Shown here: positions 7,470 to 16,776 of the stretch, piece by piece
Numbering within the stretch: position 1 is the first letter of the stretch
Layout: each line of letters starts with the position of its first letter
DNA from: Hyphomicrobiales bacterium
GTDB lineage: Bacteria > Pseudomonadota > Alphaproteobacteria > Rhizobiales > Rhizobiaceae
Assembly: GCA_900489925.1 (NCBI GenBank)
Contig: UEHQ01000037.1
Location: forward strand, 1-64,000
Reading direction: 5' to 3'
DNA: 64,000 nt
Program-made: the position numbers and the translations under genes
Notes under the pieces: model-generated
Database searches by the model: none
The model's input: only the letters and a program-made list of their open reading frames with translations
What the model was told of the DNA's origin: nothing

Positions 7470-9485
7470 ATGGATATGAAGACCTCCCTGAACCATAACG
7501 CCATGGCGGCCGTGGGCTACATGGAGCCCTGGAGCGCGAAGGCGGGGTCCGACACGCGGGCCTTCATCTCCTCTCGTGATCCAGCCGCGGCAATTGCGGT
7601 CGTGACACTCGATCGCGACCAGGAAGTCGTTGTCGACTGGCCGATCGAGCGGCATAAGCCGGCCTTGTCAGTTCAAGCTTATAGCCTTGGATCCTGGATC
7701 GAATTGCCGCCTTGCATCAGCAGCGCGTCGAGAATGGATCTGACGATCGAGATATTGTTCAGCGCGAATGCCAAGGCGAAGCCGGTTATATCCTTCGGCT
7801 CATTTCTGCTCAGTCTCGAGCCGGACGGAACCCTTCTCGCAAACGACTATCTGCTCGCGAAAATCAGGCAGGAGCGTTGGTACAGGATTACCGTCTCGCA
7901 AACCCCGGCGAACATTTCCTGTACCGTCAGGCTCCATGACGGCGACAATGTCGGCAGCTGCACGATCTTTGATGAAGCGCAGCCCGGATGCGTTAGGATT
8001 GGGGCAGCCCCCGATCATGATACGGCGACGCTGAACGCCAGGCTGGGGCGTATTCTTGTGGAGACCGACGAGACAGCATTCGAGTGGCATTTCCCAACCA
8101 GGGGCCTCATCACCTCGCTTGCGCCGATAAGGGGCGCGAACGCCGTCAACGGTGATGCCGGGCTCACCATCCACAATGCCCCGACATTCGCAGTCGCCTC
8201 AGCCCGCTTCACAGGCGACGTCCACGATCCGAGGCTTGCAGCGGATCACTTTGACGCGGTCGCTCTCCACGACGATGATTTCGGTGGTTTCGACTGGGAG
8301 CCCGGTTGCACCATCAGCATCCCGCCAGACGCCCGTTCTGGCGTCTACGCGCTCGCCATCACGACCAGCGACGGCGTCGAGAAGCTGCCGTTCTTCGTTC
8401 GGCCCAGCACGCCTCGATCGACGGTCGCGGTACTGCTGCCCACCGCCACCTATCTCGCCTATGCAGACGAACAATTGCCTCCGCAACGCTACCCGTGGCA
8501 CGGAAGCGATCGCGGCCATCTCTTTGCCATCGATAACAACTTCCTCAGCCTTTACGACACCCATAGCGACCTCAGCGGCGTCAGCCTGACATCGAGCCGG
8601 CGTCCGCTGGCGACACTGCGCGACGACTATCACTACCCCTTGTCGAATTGCCCGCATCTGCTTCCCGTCGATCTCCAGCTTCTGAAATTCTGCGGGCGGC
8701 ATGCCATCGACGTCGACATCCTGACCGACCATGACCTGCATGCGGAAGGAGTGGCGAGCCTCGAGAGATATCAGCTGCTCCTGACCGGCAGCCATCCCGA
8801 ATACTGGTCGTCGGACATGATCGCGGGGCTTGATCGCTACGTTCAATCGGGCGGGAGCGTCGGCTACCTCGGCGGCAACGGATTCTACTGGGTCGTCGCG
8901 TTCCAGGACGACAAGATGGAATTGCGACGCGGCAAGAACGACATCTGGACCGGCCGACCGGGCGAAATCCATATGGCGATCACCGGTGAGCCCGGCGGCA
9001 ACTGGGAAGACCGCGGACGCCATCATCCGCAGCAGCTCTTCGGCGTCACCTATGTCATCATGAGCTTCGGGCCCTCGCGCCCCTATCGGCGCCTTGAAGG
9101 CAGCTACCATTCCGACTTCGCCTGGATCTTTGACGGCGTCACATCCGACGTGTTCGGGCAGCAGGGAAGCGTTCTTGGCGGGGCTGCGGGCTATGAGGTC
9201 GATGCGATCCTGCGATCGGCAAGCGGGCCGGAAAACCTCGTAAGATTGGCCGTTGCGGACGATTTCGATGCAAGCTTCCAGGTCAGACCCGATCTCTGGG
9301 TGGCCGACGGCGAGGGCGAGCGTGCCGCACTTCGCCGATCCGACATGACGGTCTATCGTCACGAGGCGGGCGGCTTCGTCTTTTCCGCAAGCTCGGTCGC
9401 ATGGCTTGGCGCCCTGCCTGGGCCGGGAGAGGAGAACGACGTCGGCCAGATCATGAAAAACCTGATCGGCAAGTTCAGGGCCTGA
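7470..9485 (+). CDS. N,N-dimethylformamidase large (beta) subunit-like protein
   Basis: 671 residues without a signal peptide. The C-terminal half (about 330-640) resembles the large subunit of N,N-dimethylformamidase (DmfA2), including LDRYVQSGGSVGYLGGNGFYWVVAF near residue 450 and GEPGGNWEDRGRHHPQQLFGVTY. The N-terminal half looks like beta-sandwich (concanavalin-like) domains. The known enzyme uses a mononuclear iron and a separate small subunit; no small-subunit gene is adjacent here. The natural substrate in rhizobia is unknown. It starts 33 bases after the DUF882 gene and is convergent with an ABC transporter. Confidence 0.75.
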   Translation: MDMKTSLNHNAMAAVGYMEPWSAKAGSDTRAFISSRDPAAAIAVVTLDRDQEVVVDWPIERHKPALSVQAYSLGSWIELPPCISSASRMDLTIEILFSANAKAKPVISFGSFLLSLEPDGTLLANDYLLAKIRQERWYRITVSQTPANISCTVRLHDGDNVGSCTIFDEAQPGCVRIGAAPDHDTATLNARLGRILVETDETAFEWHFPTRGLITSLAPIRGANAVNGDAGLTIHNAPTFAVASARFTGDVHDPRLAADHFDAVALHDDDFGGFDWEPGCTISIPPDARSGVYALAITTSDGVEKLPFFVRPSTPRSTVAVLLPTATYLAYADEQLPPQRYPWHGSDRGHLFAIDNNFLSLYDTHSDLSGVSLTSSRRPLATLRDDYHYPLSNCPHLLPVDLQLLKFCGRHAIDVDILTDHDLHAEGVASLERYQLLLTGSHPEYWSSDMIAGLDRYVQSGGSVGYLGGNGFYWVVAFQDDKMELRRGKNDIWTGRPGEIHMAITGEPGGNWEDRGRHHPQQLFGVTYVIMSFGPSRPYRRLEGSYHSDFAWIFDGVTSDVFGQQGSVLGGAAGYEVDAILRSASGPENLVRLAVADDFDASFQVRPDLWVADGEGERAALRRSDMTVYRHEAGGFVFSASSVAWLGALPGPGEENDVGQIMKNLIGKFRA

Positions 9486-9508
9486 CGCCAGACGGCAATT
9501 TGGCCCGA

Positions 9509-9540
9509 TCAGATCCGTGAGCAGACTCCCACGAATCTGA
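9509..9540. terminator. Hairpin between convergent genes
   Basis: TCAGAT-C-CGTG (9509-9519) can pair with CACG-A-ATCTGA (9530-9540) with one mismatch. It sits in the 66-base gap between the dimethylformamidase-like gene and the convergent ATPase gene, where a bidirectional terminator would be expected. There is no U tract, so the terminator role is inferred. Confidence 0.4.
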
Positions 9541-9551
9541 CCGGGATCGAA

Positions 9552-10346
9552 CTAGTGCTCGTCGGCGCCCTGCGAACCGGCGCGGATTGCGGCCAGCACA
9601 TCCTTCTGCAAGGCAATGAACTCGGACGAGGCGATCATGTCCTGATTGCGCGGGCGTCCGAGGCCCACATGGAAGGTCGTGTTGATGCGGCCGGGATTGA
9701 TGCTCATCGCGATGATGCGATCGGAGAGATAGACGGCCTCTTCCACATCATGGGTGACGAAGAGGACGGTCAACCGATGCTCTTCCCAGATCTGCGTCAG
9801 CAATTCCTGCATCTGGTGGCGCGTCAGCGCGTCCAAAGCGCCGAAAGGCTCATCCATCAGCAGCATCTTCGGTCGATATGAAAGGGCGCGTGCGATCGCG
9901 ACGCGCTGTTTCATGCCACCGGAAAGCTGCGACGGGAAGGCATCGGCGAAGCGATCGAGCTTTACGAGGTTGATGTGATGGCGGGCAATCTCCCGGCATT
10001 CGGCACTTGAATGGCCGGCCGCCTGAAGGGCGAACTCGACGTTCTGCAGCGCCGTCAGCCAGGGCAGCAGCGTATAGGACTGGAAGACGACGCCGCGATC
10101 CAGGCCTGGGCCGACGATCGGCGCACCATCAGTGAGCAGCACGCCGTTATCGAAACCCTGCAGGCCTGCCACGATCGACAGCAGCGTACTCTTGCCGCAT
10201 CCAGACGCGCCCACCAGCGACACGAACTCGTTGTCGGCAAGCTCCAGATTGATATCGCTGAGTGCATGGACACGGCTCTTCGAGCCGACATACCACTTGT
10301 TCAAGGACTCGATTTTAAGTTTCGGCTCGATCATTTCCTGGATCAT
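9552..10346 (-). CDS. SsuB/TauB-family ABC importer ATP-binding protein
   Basis: 264-residue ATPase. Walker A GASGCGKST is at about 46-54, the Q-loop at FQSYTLLPW (88-96), the signature LSGGMKQR at 141-148, Walker B LLMDEP at 162-167 and the switch histidine in FVTHDVEEA. The sequence class is the nitrate/sulfonate/taurine family, typified by SsuB and TauB. It starts one base after the permease stop (TGAAATG) and energises the importer encoded with the two genes upstream. Confidence 0.9.
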   Translation of the reverse strand: MIQEMIEPKLKIESLNKWYVGSKSRVHALSDINLELADNEFVSLVGASGCGKSTLLSIVAGLQGFDNGVLLTDGAPIVGPGLDRGVVFQSYTLLPWLTALQNVEFALQAAGHSSAECREIARHHINLVKLDRFADAFPSQLSGGMKQRVAIARALSYRPKMLLMDEPFGALDALTRHQMQELLTQIWEEHRLTVLFVTHDVEEAVYLSDRIIAMSINPGRINTTFHVGLGRPRNQDMIASSEFIALQKDVLAAIRAGSQGADEH

Positions 10347-10347
10347 T

Positions 10348-11208
10348 TCAATGTCTCGACGAATAGCGGAAGAAGACGCGCTCGAGGGCTTTCATGCTCT
10401 GGTCGGTCAAGAGGCCGAGCACACCAAGAAGCAGGATGTAACCGATGATCGTCTGCGTCTGGAAATAGCGCTGCGATACGACGATGCGATATCCCAGTCC
10501 CGAGGTTGCGGCGACGAGTTCGGCCAGAACAAGCCAGGTCCAGGCCCATCCAAGGCTGATGCGCAGCGTGTCCCAAATGCCGGGGAGAGAGGAGGGCAGC
10601 ACGATCCGGCGCAGGATCTGCGTTTCGGAGAGGCCCAGTGTGCGGCCAAGGCCGACAAAGTCCGGTGGCACCCGCTTCACGCTGTCCATCACCATCAGCA
10701 CTTGCTGGAAGAAGGTCCCGATGAAGATGATGACGAATTTCTGGATGTCGCTCGTTCCGGCCCACAGGATGGTCAAGGGCACGAATGCGACGACGGGCAT
10801 GTACCGGACGAAATCGACGAATGGCTCGATCGCCGCTTCCCAGGTCTTGAAGCAGCCGATCATGATGCCGATCGGGATTGCCAGGGCCGAGGCGATCGCA
10901 AAGCCGATCAGCATGCGGTAGATACTGATGCCCGCATCGCTCAGAAGCGTTCCGTTGAGCGTCAGCTCGACCATCTTGTCCCAGACCGCGGCCGGACTCG
11001 GCAAGAAGATCGGCTTCACCCAACCGGTCGTGGTCGACAGCCACCAGACAACGAACAACAGAAGAAAGACGGTGAGCGCGATCAAGACATAGGTGCGACC
11101 GTTGAGCGGGTCACCAATGCGAAATGCGCTCGGTGGTCTCCCGACGCCCGCGCGCGACTGCGCGCGGGGTCCCTTGGTGGATGAGGTCAGTCCTTGGGAG
11201 GCAGACAT
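10348..11208 (-). CDS. SsuC/TauC-family ABC importer permease
   Basis: 286-residue inner-membrane permease with about six helices after a charged N-terminus of roughly 35 residues. The family loop is visible near residues 185-215 (LGLSETQILRRIVLPSSLPGIWDTLR), followed by the conserved GWAWTWLVLAELVAATSGLGYRI. This is the aliphatic sulfonate/taurine/nitrate permease class. It forms a minus-strand operon with the binding protein (23 bases upstream) and the ATPase. Confidence 0.9.
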   Translation of the reverse strand: MSASQGLTSSTKGPRAQSRAGVGRPPSAFRIGDPLNGRTYVLIALTVFLLLFVVWWLSTTTGWVKPIFLPSPAAVWDKMVELTLNGTLLSDAGISIYRMLIGFAIASALAIPIGIMIGCFKTWEAAIEPFVDFVRYMPVVAFVPLTILWAGTSDIQKFVIIFIGTFFQQVLMVMDSVKRVPPDFVGLGRTLGLSETQILRRIVLPSSLPGIWDTLRISLGWAWTWLVLAELVAATSGLGYRIVVSQRYFQTQTIIGYILLLGVLGLLTDQSMKALERVFFRYSSRH

Positions 11209-11231
11209 TCGGTATTCCCCTGGGGCGGTGG

Positions 11232-12251
11232 TTACTTGTTCGCAGCGTCGACGAACGAAGGATCCAGCATCTGCTCGACGGAAACGTCCTGTGTCAGAAT
11301 GCCAGCGGTCTTGGCGGCTTTCTGGACGTCGACGAAGGTCTTGGTCTTGAAGTCGCCGGCAAACGCCTTGTTGGCTTCAGCCGTGGTGTAATACTGAACG
11401 CCGTCGAATGCGGTTGCGAGATCCTCAGGCGAAGCGCCGACAGCCTTCGCGATGATGGCACGGGAGTCCGCCGTATTTGCCTTGTACTCGGCAAGCGCCA
11501 AATCCCAGGCCTTCAACATGGCAAGAACCTGGCCCGGCTTGGACTTCAGCACGTCGTCACGGACGACGAAGACGTCGGAAACGAGACCCGGATCCTCACC
11601 TGCCGCAAACAGCAGCTGGACGTTCTTGTCCTGGGCACGTGCAGAGGAAATGTAGGGCTCATACGTCACGGCAACCGGAACGCGTCCTGCAATCAGCGCA
11701 GAACCTGCGTCGGCTGCCGGCATCGGTACCTTGGTGATGTCGTCGATCGTCATGCCGTGGCTGGCGAGCGCGTAGTTGAGCAGGATGTCGCTCGTTGTGC
11801 CTTCCTCGTAGGCAACGTTCTTGCCCTTGAGGTCGGCGACGCTCTTGATATCACTACCGGCGATGATCGCGTCGGCAGACAAGCTGAAGTCGAGAAGCGA
11901 GACGATCTTGACCGGAAGGCCGGCCGCAACCATGGCCATGGCGGTGTGGGTCGCGATATTGGCACCATCGAGCTGGCCGCTGGCGAGGGCCGCGTTCAGG
12001 TCCTTGTCTTCGGTGAAGTTGACCAGTTGAACGTCTTCCAGCTTGGCGGCCTTGAACAGGTCCTTGGCAGCGGCGACGTGCCACTGGCCATAGCCGAGCC
12101 ATGGCTCGATACCGAGCTTGAACGTGCCCGCTTCCGGCTGGGTCGGGATGGTGTCGGCGGCACTTGCCGGAACGGCATGGGCGAGGGCACCGATGACGCC
12201 AAAGGCGATGGCGGCGCGGGAGATTTTGCTCTTGATCGACGAGTATTTCAT
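11232..12251 (-). CDS. SsuA/TauA/NrtA-family periplasmic substrate-binding protein
   Basis: 339 residues. A Sec signal peptide covers about residues 1-31 (cleavage near PASA-A), followed by LGIEPWLGYGQWHVA, typical of this family. An AAGGGG ribosome site precedes the ATG. Homologues bind taurine, alkanesulfonates, nitrate, thiamin precursors and other small anions. It lies 240 bases downstream of a GntR-controlled dehydrogenase operon on the same strand, which suggests it supplies the substrate of those enzymes. The ligand cannot be read from sequence. Confidence 0.88.
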   Translation of the reverse strand: MKYSSIKSKISRAAIAFGVIGALAHAVPASAADTIPTQPEAGTFKLGIEPWLGYGQWHVAAAKDLFKAAKLEDVQLVNFTEDKDLNAALASGQLDGANIATHTAMAMVAAGLPVKIVSLLDFSLSADAIIAGSDIKSVADLKGKNVAYEEGTTSDILLNYALASHGMTIDDITKVPMPAADAGSALIAGRVPVAVTYEPYISSARAQDKNVQLLFAAGEDPGLVSDVFVVRDDVLKSKPGQVLAMLKAWDLALAEYKANTADSRAIIAKAVGASPEDLATAFDGVQYYTTAEANKAFAGDFKTKTFVDVQKAAKTAGILTQDVSVEQMLDPSFVDAANK

Positions 12252-12491
12252 GGAAACCCCTTTCTGACGATTAACGTTGGCTGGACTGCGTGAGCAGCAA
12301 CTTCATTCGCGTCTTTTTATTGCGCCCAGGCATGAAGAAAAGGTCCCGGACGCGTGTTTGTATTGCGGTATTTTCCCTAGACGTTGCAAACCCTTAATGC
12401 CGTCACTGCCACAAATTGTCGTGGCGGGCCGGCTTGGGCGGAACATCCCTAATCCAATCGCGGTCGTTGCGCGACAGAAGTGATGGATATT

Positions 12492-13637
12492 TCACTCCCT
12501 GAAGACGAACTCCGCTCCCTTCTCCTTCAATTCCCTGATCGAGTTCACCCCCATCAGGCTCATGCTGATCGACATTTCCCGCGCAAGGATCGATATGGCC
12601 TCGGCAGCACCTTGCTCGCCGTTGGCGGCCAGGCCGTAGGTATAGGCGCGGCCAAGCATCACACCGTCGGCGCCCTGCCCGATCGCCTTGATGATGTCGG
12701 TTCCTCTTCGGATGCCGCCATCGAGCATCAATGTGAAGTCGGCGCCGACAGCAGCGCGGATGCCGGGTAGCGCAGCAATGGTGCTGGTCGCCCCATCCAG
12801 TTGCCGACCGCCATGATTGGAGATGACGACGCCATCGGCGCCGACATCCCGTGCCTTAACCGCGTCCTCGGCGCTGAGGACGCCCTTTATGACGAGCTTG
12901 CCTGTCCAGCGCTGGCGCAGCCAGGCGATGTCCTTCCACGACAGTTTCTTGTCGATCCCGCGCGACAGGTTGGCCGCCTGTTCCAGCGCCCCCTTGCCGA
13001 ACTCAGGACGATGCTCCACGGCCCGCACGCCCGGCATGCCGCGCGCCGCGACATCCAGGAGCCAGCCCGGCTTCCTCGCGAGATTGAGGAACATGCGGGG
13101 CGTGACGCGGCTGAGCGAGCGGAATCCGTTGCGAACATCGCGCTCGCGAATGGCGGTAATGGCGGTATCGACGGTGACATAGAGAGTGTCGACACCGGCT
13201 TCGACCGCACTTGCGATCAGTTCATCGCAGAGCGACCGATCCTCGAGGACATAGAGCTGGAAATGCAGGGGGCCGTTCGTCACGCGCCTGATGTCAGCGA
13301 GCGACGCAATGGAAAATGTCGACAACGCAAAAGGGATGCCGGCGGCATGAGCAGCCTTGGCGGCCTTCTGTTCGCCATCACGCGTATAAAGCCCCAGAAA
13401 CCCCACCGGGCCGAACATGAAGGGGAGGGGATAATCGCGGCCAAGATAGGATGTCGACAGATCTGGCTCGCCATGCTCTCCCAGAACGCTCTGCCGCAGC
13501 CTGAGCGCTGAAAAATCCGTCCGGTTGCGCGAGCGTGTCTCCTCCGCGAAGGAGCCTCCGTCGATGTAGTCGAAAAAGATCTTCGGCAGCCGGCGGCCCG
13601 CGGCGACACGAAGATCATCGATGTTGACGATGGCCAT
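12492..13637 (-). CDS. FMN-dependent alpha-hydroxyacid dehydrogenase (LldD/glycolate oxidase family)
   Basis: 381-residue TIM-barrel flavoenzyme that oxidises 2-hydroxy acids to 2-oxo acids. Visible features are FFDYIDGGSF (21-30, active-site Tyr24), RERDVRNGF (164-172), the flavin Lys in LVIKGVLS (about 251) and the catalytic signature SNHGGRQLDG (273-282) with His275 and Arg278. It is annotated as L-lactate dehydrogenase in many genomes. Here it follows a kinase gene by one base at the end of the HisD-like operon, so a pathway-specific hydroxyacid (for example a sulfolactate-like compound) is a reasonable alternative. Confidence 0.85.
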   Translation of the reverse strand: MAIVNIDDLRVAAGRRLPKIFFDYIDGGSFAEETRSRNRTDFSALRLRQSVLGEHGEPDLSTSYLGRDYPLPFMFGPVGFLGLYTRDGEQKAAKAAHAAGIPFALSTFSIASLADIRRVTNGPLHFQLYVLEDRSLCDELIASAVEAGVDTLYVTVDTAITAIRERDVRNGFRSLSRVTPRMFLNLARKPGWLLDVAARGMPGVRAVEHRPEFGKGALEQAANLSRGIDKKLSWKDIAWLRQRWTGKLVIKGVLSAEDAVKARDVGADGVVISNHGGRQLDGATSTIAALPGIRAAVGADFTLMLDGGIRRGTDIIKAIGQGADGVMLGRAYTYGLAANGEQGAAEAISILAREMSISMSLMGVNSIRELKEKGAEFVFRE

Positions 13638-13638
13638 C

Positions 13639-14931
13639 TCAGTTCCGCTCCGGAGCGATCATGTCAAAGAAGCGGGTCATCACATCCTCGCCGGCAACAG
13701 GCGCGCTGCCGGTCATCATGGCAACGGAAAAACCGATCAGCGACGACGTCGGATTGTGCGTGGTGGCGCCCGCGCGCAGGTTCATCACCAGTGTCGGGCA
13801 CAGGAAGAGGCCAAGTCGCACGACGTCACGCCAATCGGCGGGCAGCATCCCTCTCGCCTTGAGGTCCTGCAGCAGCGGCTTCCACATGGCGGTGGCCTTC
13901 ACGTCGAGCAAGGCCTTGCGAACCGGGCTGAGGCGCCAGTCGAAATCGGCAAACAGCCGTCCATTCTCGTAGCGTGCCACAGCCTTGAAGGTTTGTTCGG
14001 CAACAGCGGGGTCATAGAGCCAGAAGGGATGGGCGAGGATGTTATGAAATGTCGTCTTCACCTCGGCGAGAAGGGTCGGGATATGCTCGCCGGCAAAGGC
14101 AGGATCAAAGAACGACAGGTCGGCCTGATCACCGTGACGGGAGTACCAGACATTGGCATTGTGGGCATCGCCATGGGCGGTGACGCCACCGGCATCGGCC
14201 AGTCGCGACGGCGCCAGCCTATTGTTGGCCGCGTCGAAAAGCTCGCCGATCGTCCGCTCGTATTCGACGCCGCCGATCACGAAACGTGCGGCGGAGAATT
14301 CCTCCCAGGAGAGCTTTGCGCCGGGAAACTCAAAGTCCTTCCCCACGTAGAAGCTGGCAAGGCGCCCGCCGGGATAGACGGCGTTCGGTGCCGTGATCAG
14401 ACGGTCATGGAACAGCCGGTGCACGGGCTCGCCAGCGACCTGCGCCTCGGTGACGGGATGCAGCGTCTTCAGATAGACCGAAAGAACGGTCTGGTTCAGT
14501 CGCTCCTCGGCTGCAACCGCCTGCTCTGCCGCCTGGTCGTCATGTTTGACATCGAGCGCTCGCAGCACGTCTGAAAAGCGTGGGTCCGACCTTCGCTTGT
14601 AGACGAGTATCTGTTCGCCGGGCAGCGTCGACATCATCAGCGGCTGATCGACGGGAAGCCCAGCCCGAGCGATGATGTCGGCGCGATAATATTCGCCGCT
14701 CATCGCCTCTTCGCCTTCCTCCTGATGGAACTTGAAGAAGTACTGCTGGTCTGCGTCGACGAAAAAGCCGTTCAGGGAGTTCAGGCTGTATTGATCGTAG
14801 TTGATCGCCACGTTGGTAGCGTTCACCTGGAACAGGTCATGGAGAAGGCCGGCGAGCAGCTTTTCGGCGACGCCATCGCGCTTCTTGGCGTGATCCCTGA
14901 TTGTCGCTGTTCGGCTCGTATTGTCGGTCAT
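13639..14931 (-). CDS. APH-fold small-molecule kinase of unknown substrate
   Basis: 430-residue kinase-like protein of the aminoglycoside phosphotransferase/choline kinase fold. The ATP lysine is probably K67 in YFFKFHQ, the catalytic loop is HGDAHNAN (253-260) and the metal-binding aspartate is D276 in FFDPAFAG. All three elements of an active kinase are present. Relatives phosphorylate sugars, amino alcohols or methylthioribose. It is one base upstream of the hydroxyacid dehydrogenase gene and 41 bases downstream of the GntR gene, so it belongs to this catabolic operon. I cannot name the substrate. Confidence 0.75.
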   Translation of the reverse strand: MTDNTSRTATIRDHAKKRDGVAEKLLAGLLHDLFQVNATNVAINYDQYSLNSLNGFFVDADQQYFFKFHQEEGEEAMSGEYYRADIIARAGLPVDQPLMMSTLPGEQILVYKRRSDPRFSDVLRALDVKHDDQAAEQAVAAEERLNQTVLSVYLKTLHPVTEAQVAGEPVHRLFHDRLITAPNAVYPGGRLASFYVGKDFEFPGAKLSWEEFSAARFVIGGVEYERTIGELFDAANNRLAPSRLADAGGVTAHGDAHNANVWYSRHGDQADLSFFDPAFAGEHIPTLLAEVKTTFHNILAHPFWLYDPAVAEQTFKAVARYENGRLFADFDWRLSPVRKALLDVKATAMWKPLLQDLKARGMLPADWRDVVRLGLFLCPTLVMNLRAGATTHNPTSSLIGFSVAMMTGSAPVAGEDVMTRFFDMIAPERN

Positions 14932-14972
14932 GAACTCTGCTCTTCAATGGGAATGGGCGTTAGGTCTTGGTG

Positions 14973-15713
14973 TCACGGGCTCTTCTTGGCGGGGGCCATA
15001 TATCGGCTGCCGAGCGAATAGCGGCTGCCGACATGCGTGAATGTATTGACGGTGGCGATCGTCGGGCCCGTCCAGGTCTTTCGATAAAGAACGAGACAGC
15101 TGTCGCCCTCGCGCATGCGCAGCAACCGGGCATGTTCGGCCGTTGCCGGCAGAGCGCTGATCAGGTGCTCGACTTCCGTCATTGGCGTGCAGCGCTGGAG
15201 ATACTCGTAGGTGGCGATCGAGGTGAAATCCTGCGCCAGATAGTCCGGCACCAGCGCCGTATTGACGTAGCGTTCCTCCAGCTGCACCGGAACGTCGTTT
15301 TCGTAGTGAACGACGAGGGAATGATCGACTGACTGCTTCTTGTTGAACTCGAATGCCAGCAGCAGTTCCGGTTCCGGCCGCTCGATGCGTTCGAGCAGGA
15401 TCATCTCAGCCCGATGACGGCTGCCGCGCGCCTTGATCTCGGTGATGATATTGCTGATCTCGATCAGGGTCGATTGCGCTCTCGGCGGAGCGACAAAGGT
15501 TCCGACCCCCTGCACCCGGTGCAGATAGCCTTCCGATGTCAGCTCCCGAAGCGCCCGGTGGACGGTCATTCGCGAGACGCCAAGCGATGAGACGAGCTCG
15601 TTCTCCGAGGGAAGCCGGCTGTTGTGCGCCCACTTGCCACTGCCGATATTGCCGAGCACGAAGTCCTTGACCTTCTCGTAGAGCGGAGATGCAGTGTCGG
15701 AAAGTGCACTCAA
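14973..15713 (-). CDS. GntR-family (HutC/UTRA subfamily) transcriptional regulator
   Basis: 246 residues. The N-terminal winged helix-turn-helix is at about 8-75 (SRLPSENELVSSLGVSRMTVHRALRELTSEG), and the UTRA effector domain at about 95-240. The start is TTG 15713 with a GGAG site eight bases upstream; no ATG is available nearby. It is embedded in the dehydrogenase operon. HutC-type regulators bind GTNTANAC sites, and two such palindromes lie in front of the HisD-like and SDR/HisC-like genes (18344-18355 and 19216-19227), which makes it the probable local repressor. Confidence 0.9.
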   Translation of the reverse strand: MSALSDTASPLYEKVKDFVLGNIGSGKWAHNSRLPSENELVSSLGVSRMTVHRALRELTSEGYLHRVQGVGTFVAPPRAQSTLIEISNIITEIKARGSRHRAEMILLERIERPEPELLLAFEFNKKQSVDHSLVVHYENDVPVQLEERYVNTALVPDYLAQDFTSIATYEYLQRCTPMTEVEHLISALPATAEHARLLRMREGDSCLVLYRKTWTGPTIATVNTFTHVGSRYSLGSRYMAPAKKSP

Positions 15714-15759
15714 AATCTTGGCTCCATCTCAAAAGACCCATCTGCGGGCGGCCGATACG

Positions 15760-16773
15760 TCATTCGGCGATCCGAACGATGGTCTTCAGCTTGTCGGTCT
15801 GTCCGTCGAGCAGTTGTTGGTAGGCGCCCGGCACTTCATCGAGCGACGACAGGACATCGCTGAATTGCTGGAGTTCGGCTTCCAGCTGCGGCAGCAGGGA
15901 AACAGCCTCGGCAAGCTCGTTCTCGTAGGCATGACATCCCAGCAGCGCGATTTCGCGCTCCACCAGAATATTCGGATCGAGGTCGAGCCGTCCGTGGCTG
16001 ATGCCGACGAGCGCCAGCGCGCCGCCGCCGGAAAGCAGGCCCAGGGCCTCGGCGATCGCCCGGGTGCTGCCGGTGGCATCCAGTGCGTAGCGCAGCCGTT
16101 TGCCTTCCAGTTTTGCCGCAATGCCGGCCGGCTCCAGATCGACGACGCTTCCGCCGCAGATGTCGGCAACCATGCGGGCGCGATCAGCCTTCAGGTCGGC
16201 AAACAGCAAGTCACCCTTGTGCAGGCGCGACAGCAGCAGGCCACTCAAACCGCCGATCGTGCCACACCCGACCAGCAACACCGGCTCACCGGCCGGCGCG
16301 TTCAATCGGCGAACGGCGTGCAGCGCGACAGCCAGCGGTTCGGCCATGGCGGCCACCCTCGGGTCCAGCGAAGGCTCATGCTTGATCACAAGCCGGGCGG
16401 GAAGCTGGACGGCTTCGGCAAAGCCGCCGTCGCACACTTCGCCGACGAAACCCAGATGTTCGCAGACATTCGTCCGGCCGGAGGCGCATGCGGGGCAGGT
16501 GCCGCAATAGACGCGCGAGTCGACCGCGACGCTGTCTCCGACAGCAAGACCTTCCACGCCGTCGCCAACCGCCGAGATGCGACCACAGAACTCGTGTCCG
16601 GCGGTCGACGGGCGTCGCGAGATCCACTGTCCCGTGCGGAAATTGTGGAGGTCCGAACCGCAGATCCCTGCGGCCCTTACCTCGATGTTCACGTGACCGG
16701 CCGGCGGTGAAGAGGGCCGTTCGACCTCCTCGACGCGCAGGTCCATTGCATCGTAAAGGCGAACCGCCTTCAT
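15760..16773 (-). CDS. Zinc-dependent medium-chain alcohol dehydrogenase
   Basis: 337-residue MDR enzyme. Catalytic zinc ligands are visible as Cys38 (GICGSDLH) and His60-Glu61 (AGHEF), and the structural zinc cysteines at 90, 93, 96 and 104. The nucleotide-binding glycine motif GCGTIGG is near residue 169. It probably oxidises a secondary hydroxyl of a polyol or hydroxyacid with NAD. Clusters for dihydroxypropanesulfonate breakdown contain two accessory dehydrogenases (HpsO, HpsP) beside HpsN; this gene, three bases after the HisD-like gene, fits such a role, but that is context inference. Confidence 0.85.
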   Translation of the reverse strand: MKAVRLYDAMDLRVEEVERPSSPPAGHVNIEVRAAGICGSDLHNFRTGQWISRRPSTAGHEFCGRISAVGDGVEGLAVGDSVAVDSRVYCGTCPACASGRTNVCEHLGFVGEVCDGGFAEAVQLPARLVIKHEPSLDPRVAAMAEPLAVALHAVRRLNAPAGEPVLLVGCGTIGGLSGLLLSRLHKGDLLFADLKADRARMVADICGGSVVDLEPAGIAAKLEGKRLRYALDATGSTRAIAEALGLLSGGGALALVGISHGRLDLDPNILVEREIALLGCHAYENELAEAVSLLPQLEAELQQFSDVLSSLDEVPGAYQQLLDGQTDKLKTIVRIAE

Positions 16774-16776
16774 CGA

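Noticed and set aside
13639..14931. Aminoglycoside resistance gene
   Set aside because: The fold is shared, but the gene is one base from a hydroxyacid dehydrogenase in a catabolic operon and lacks any mobile context.
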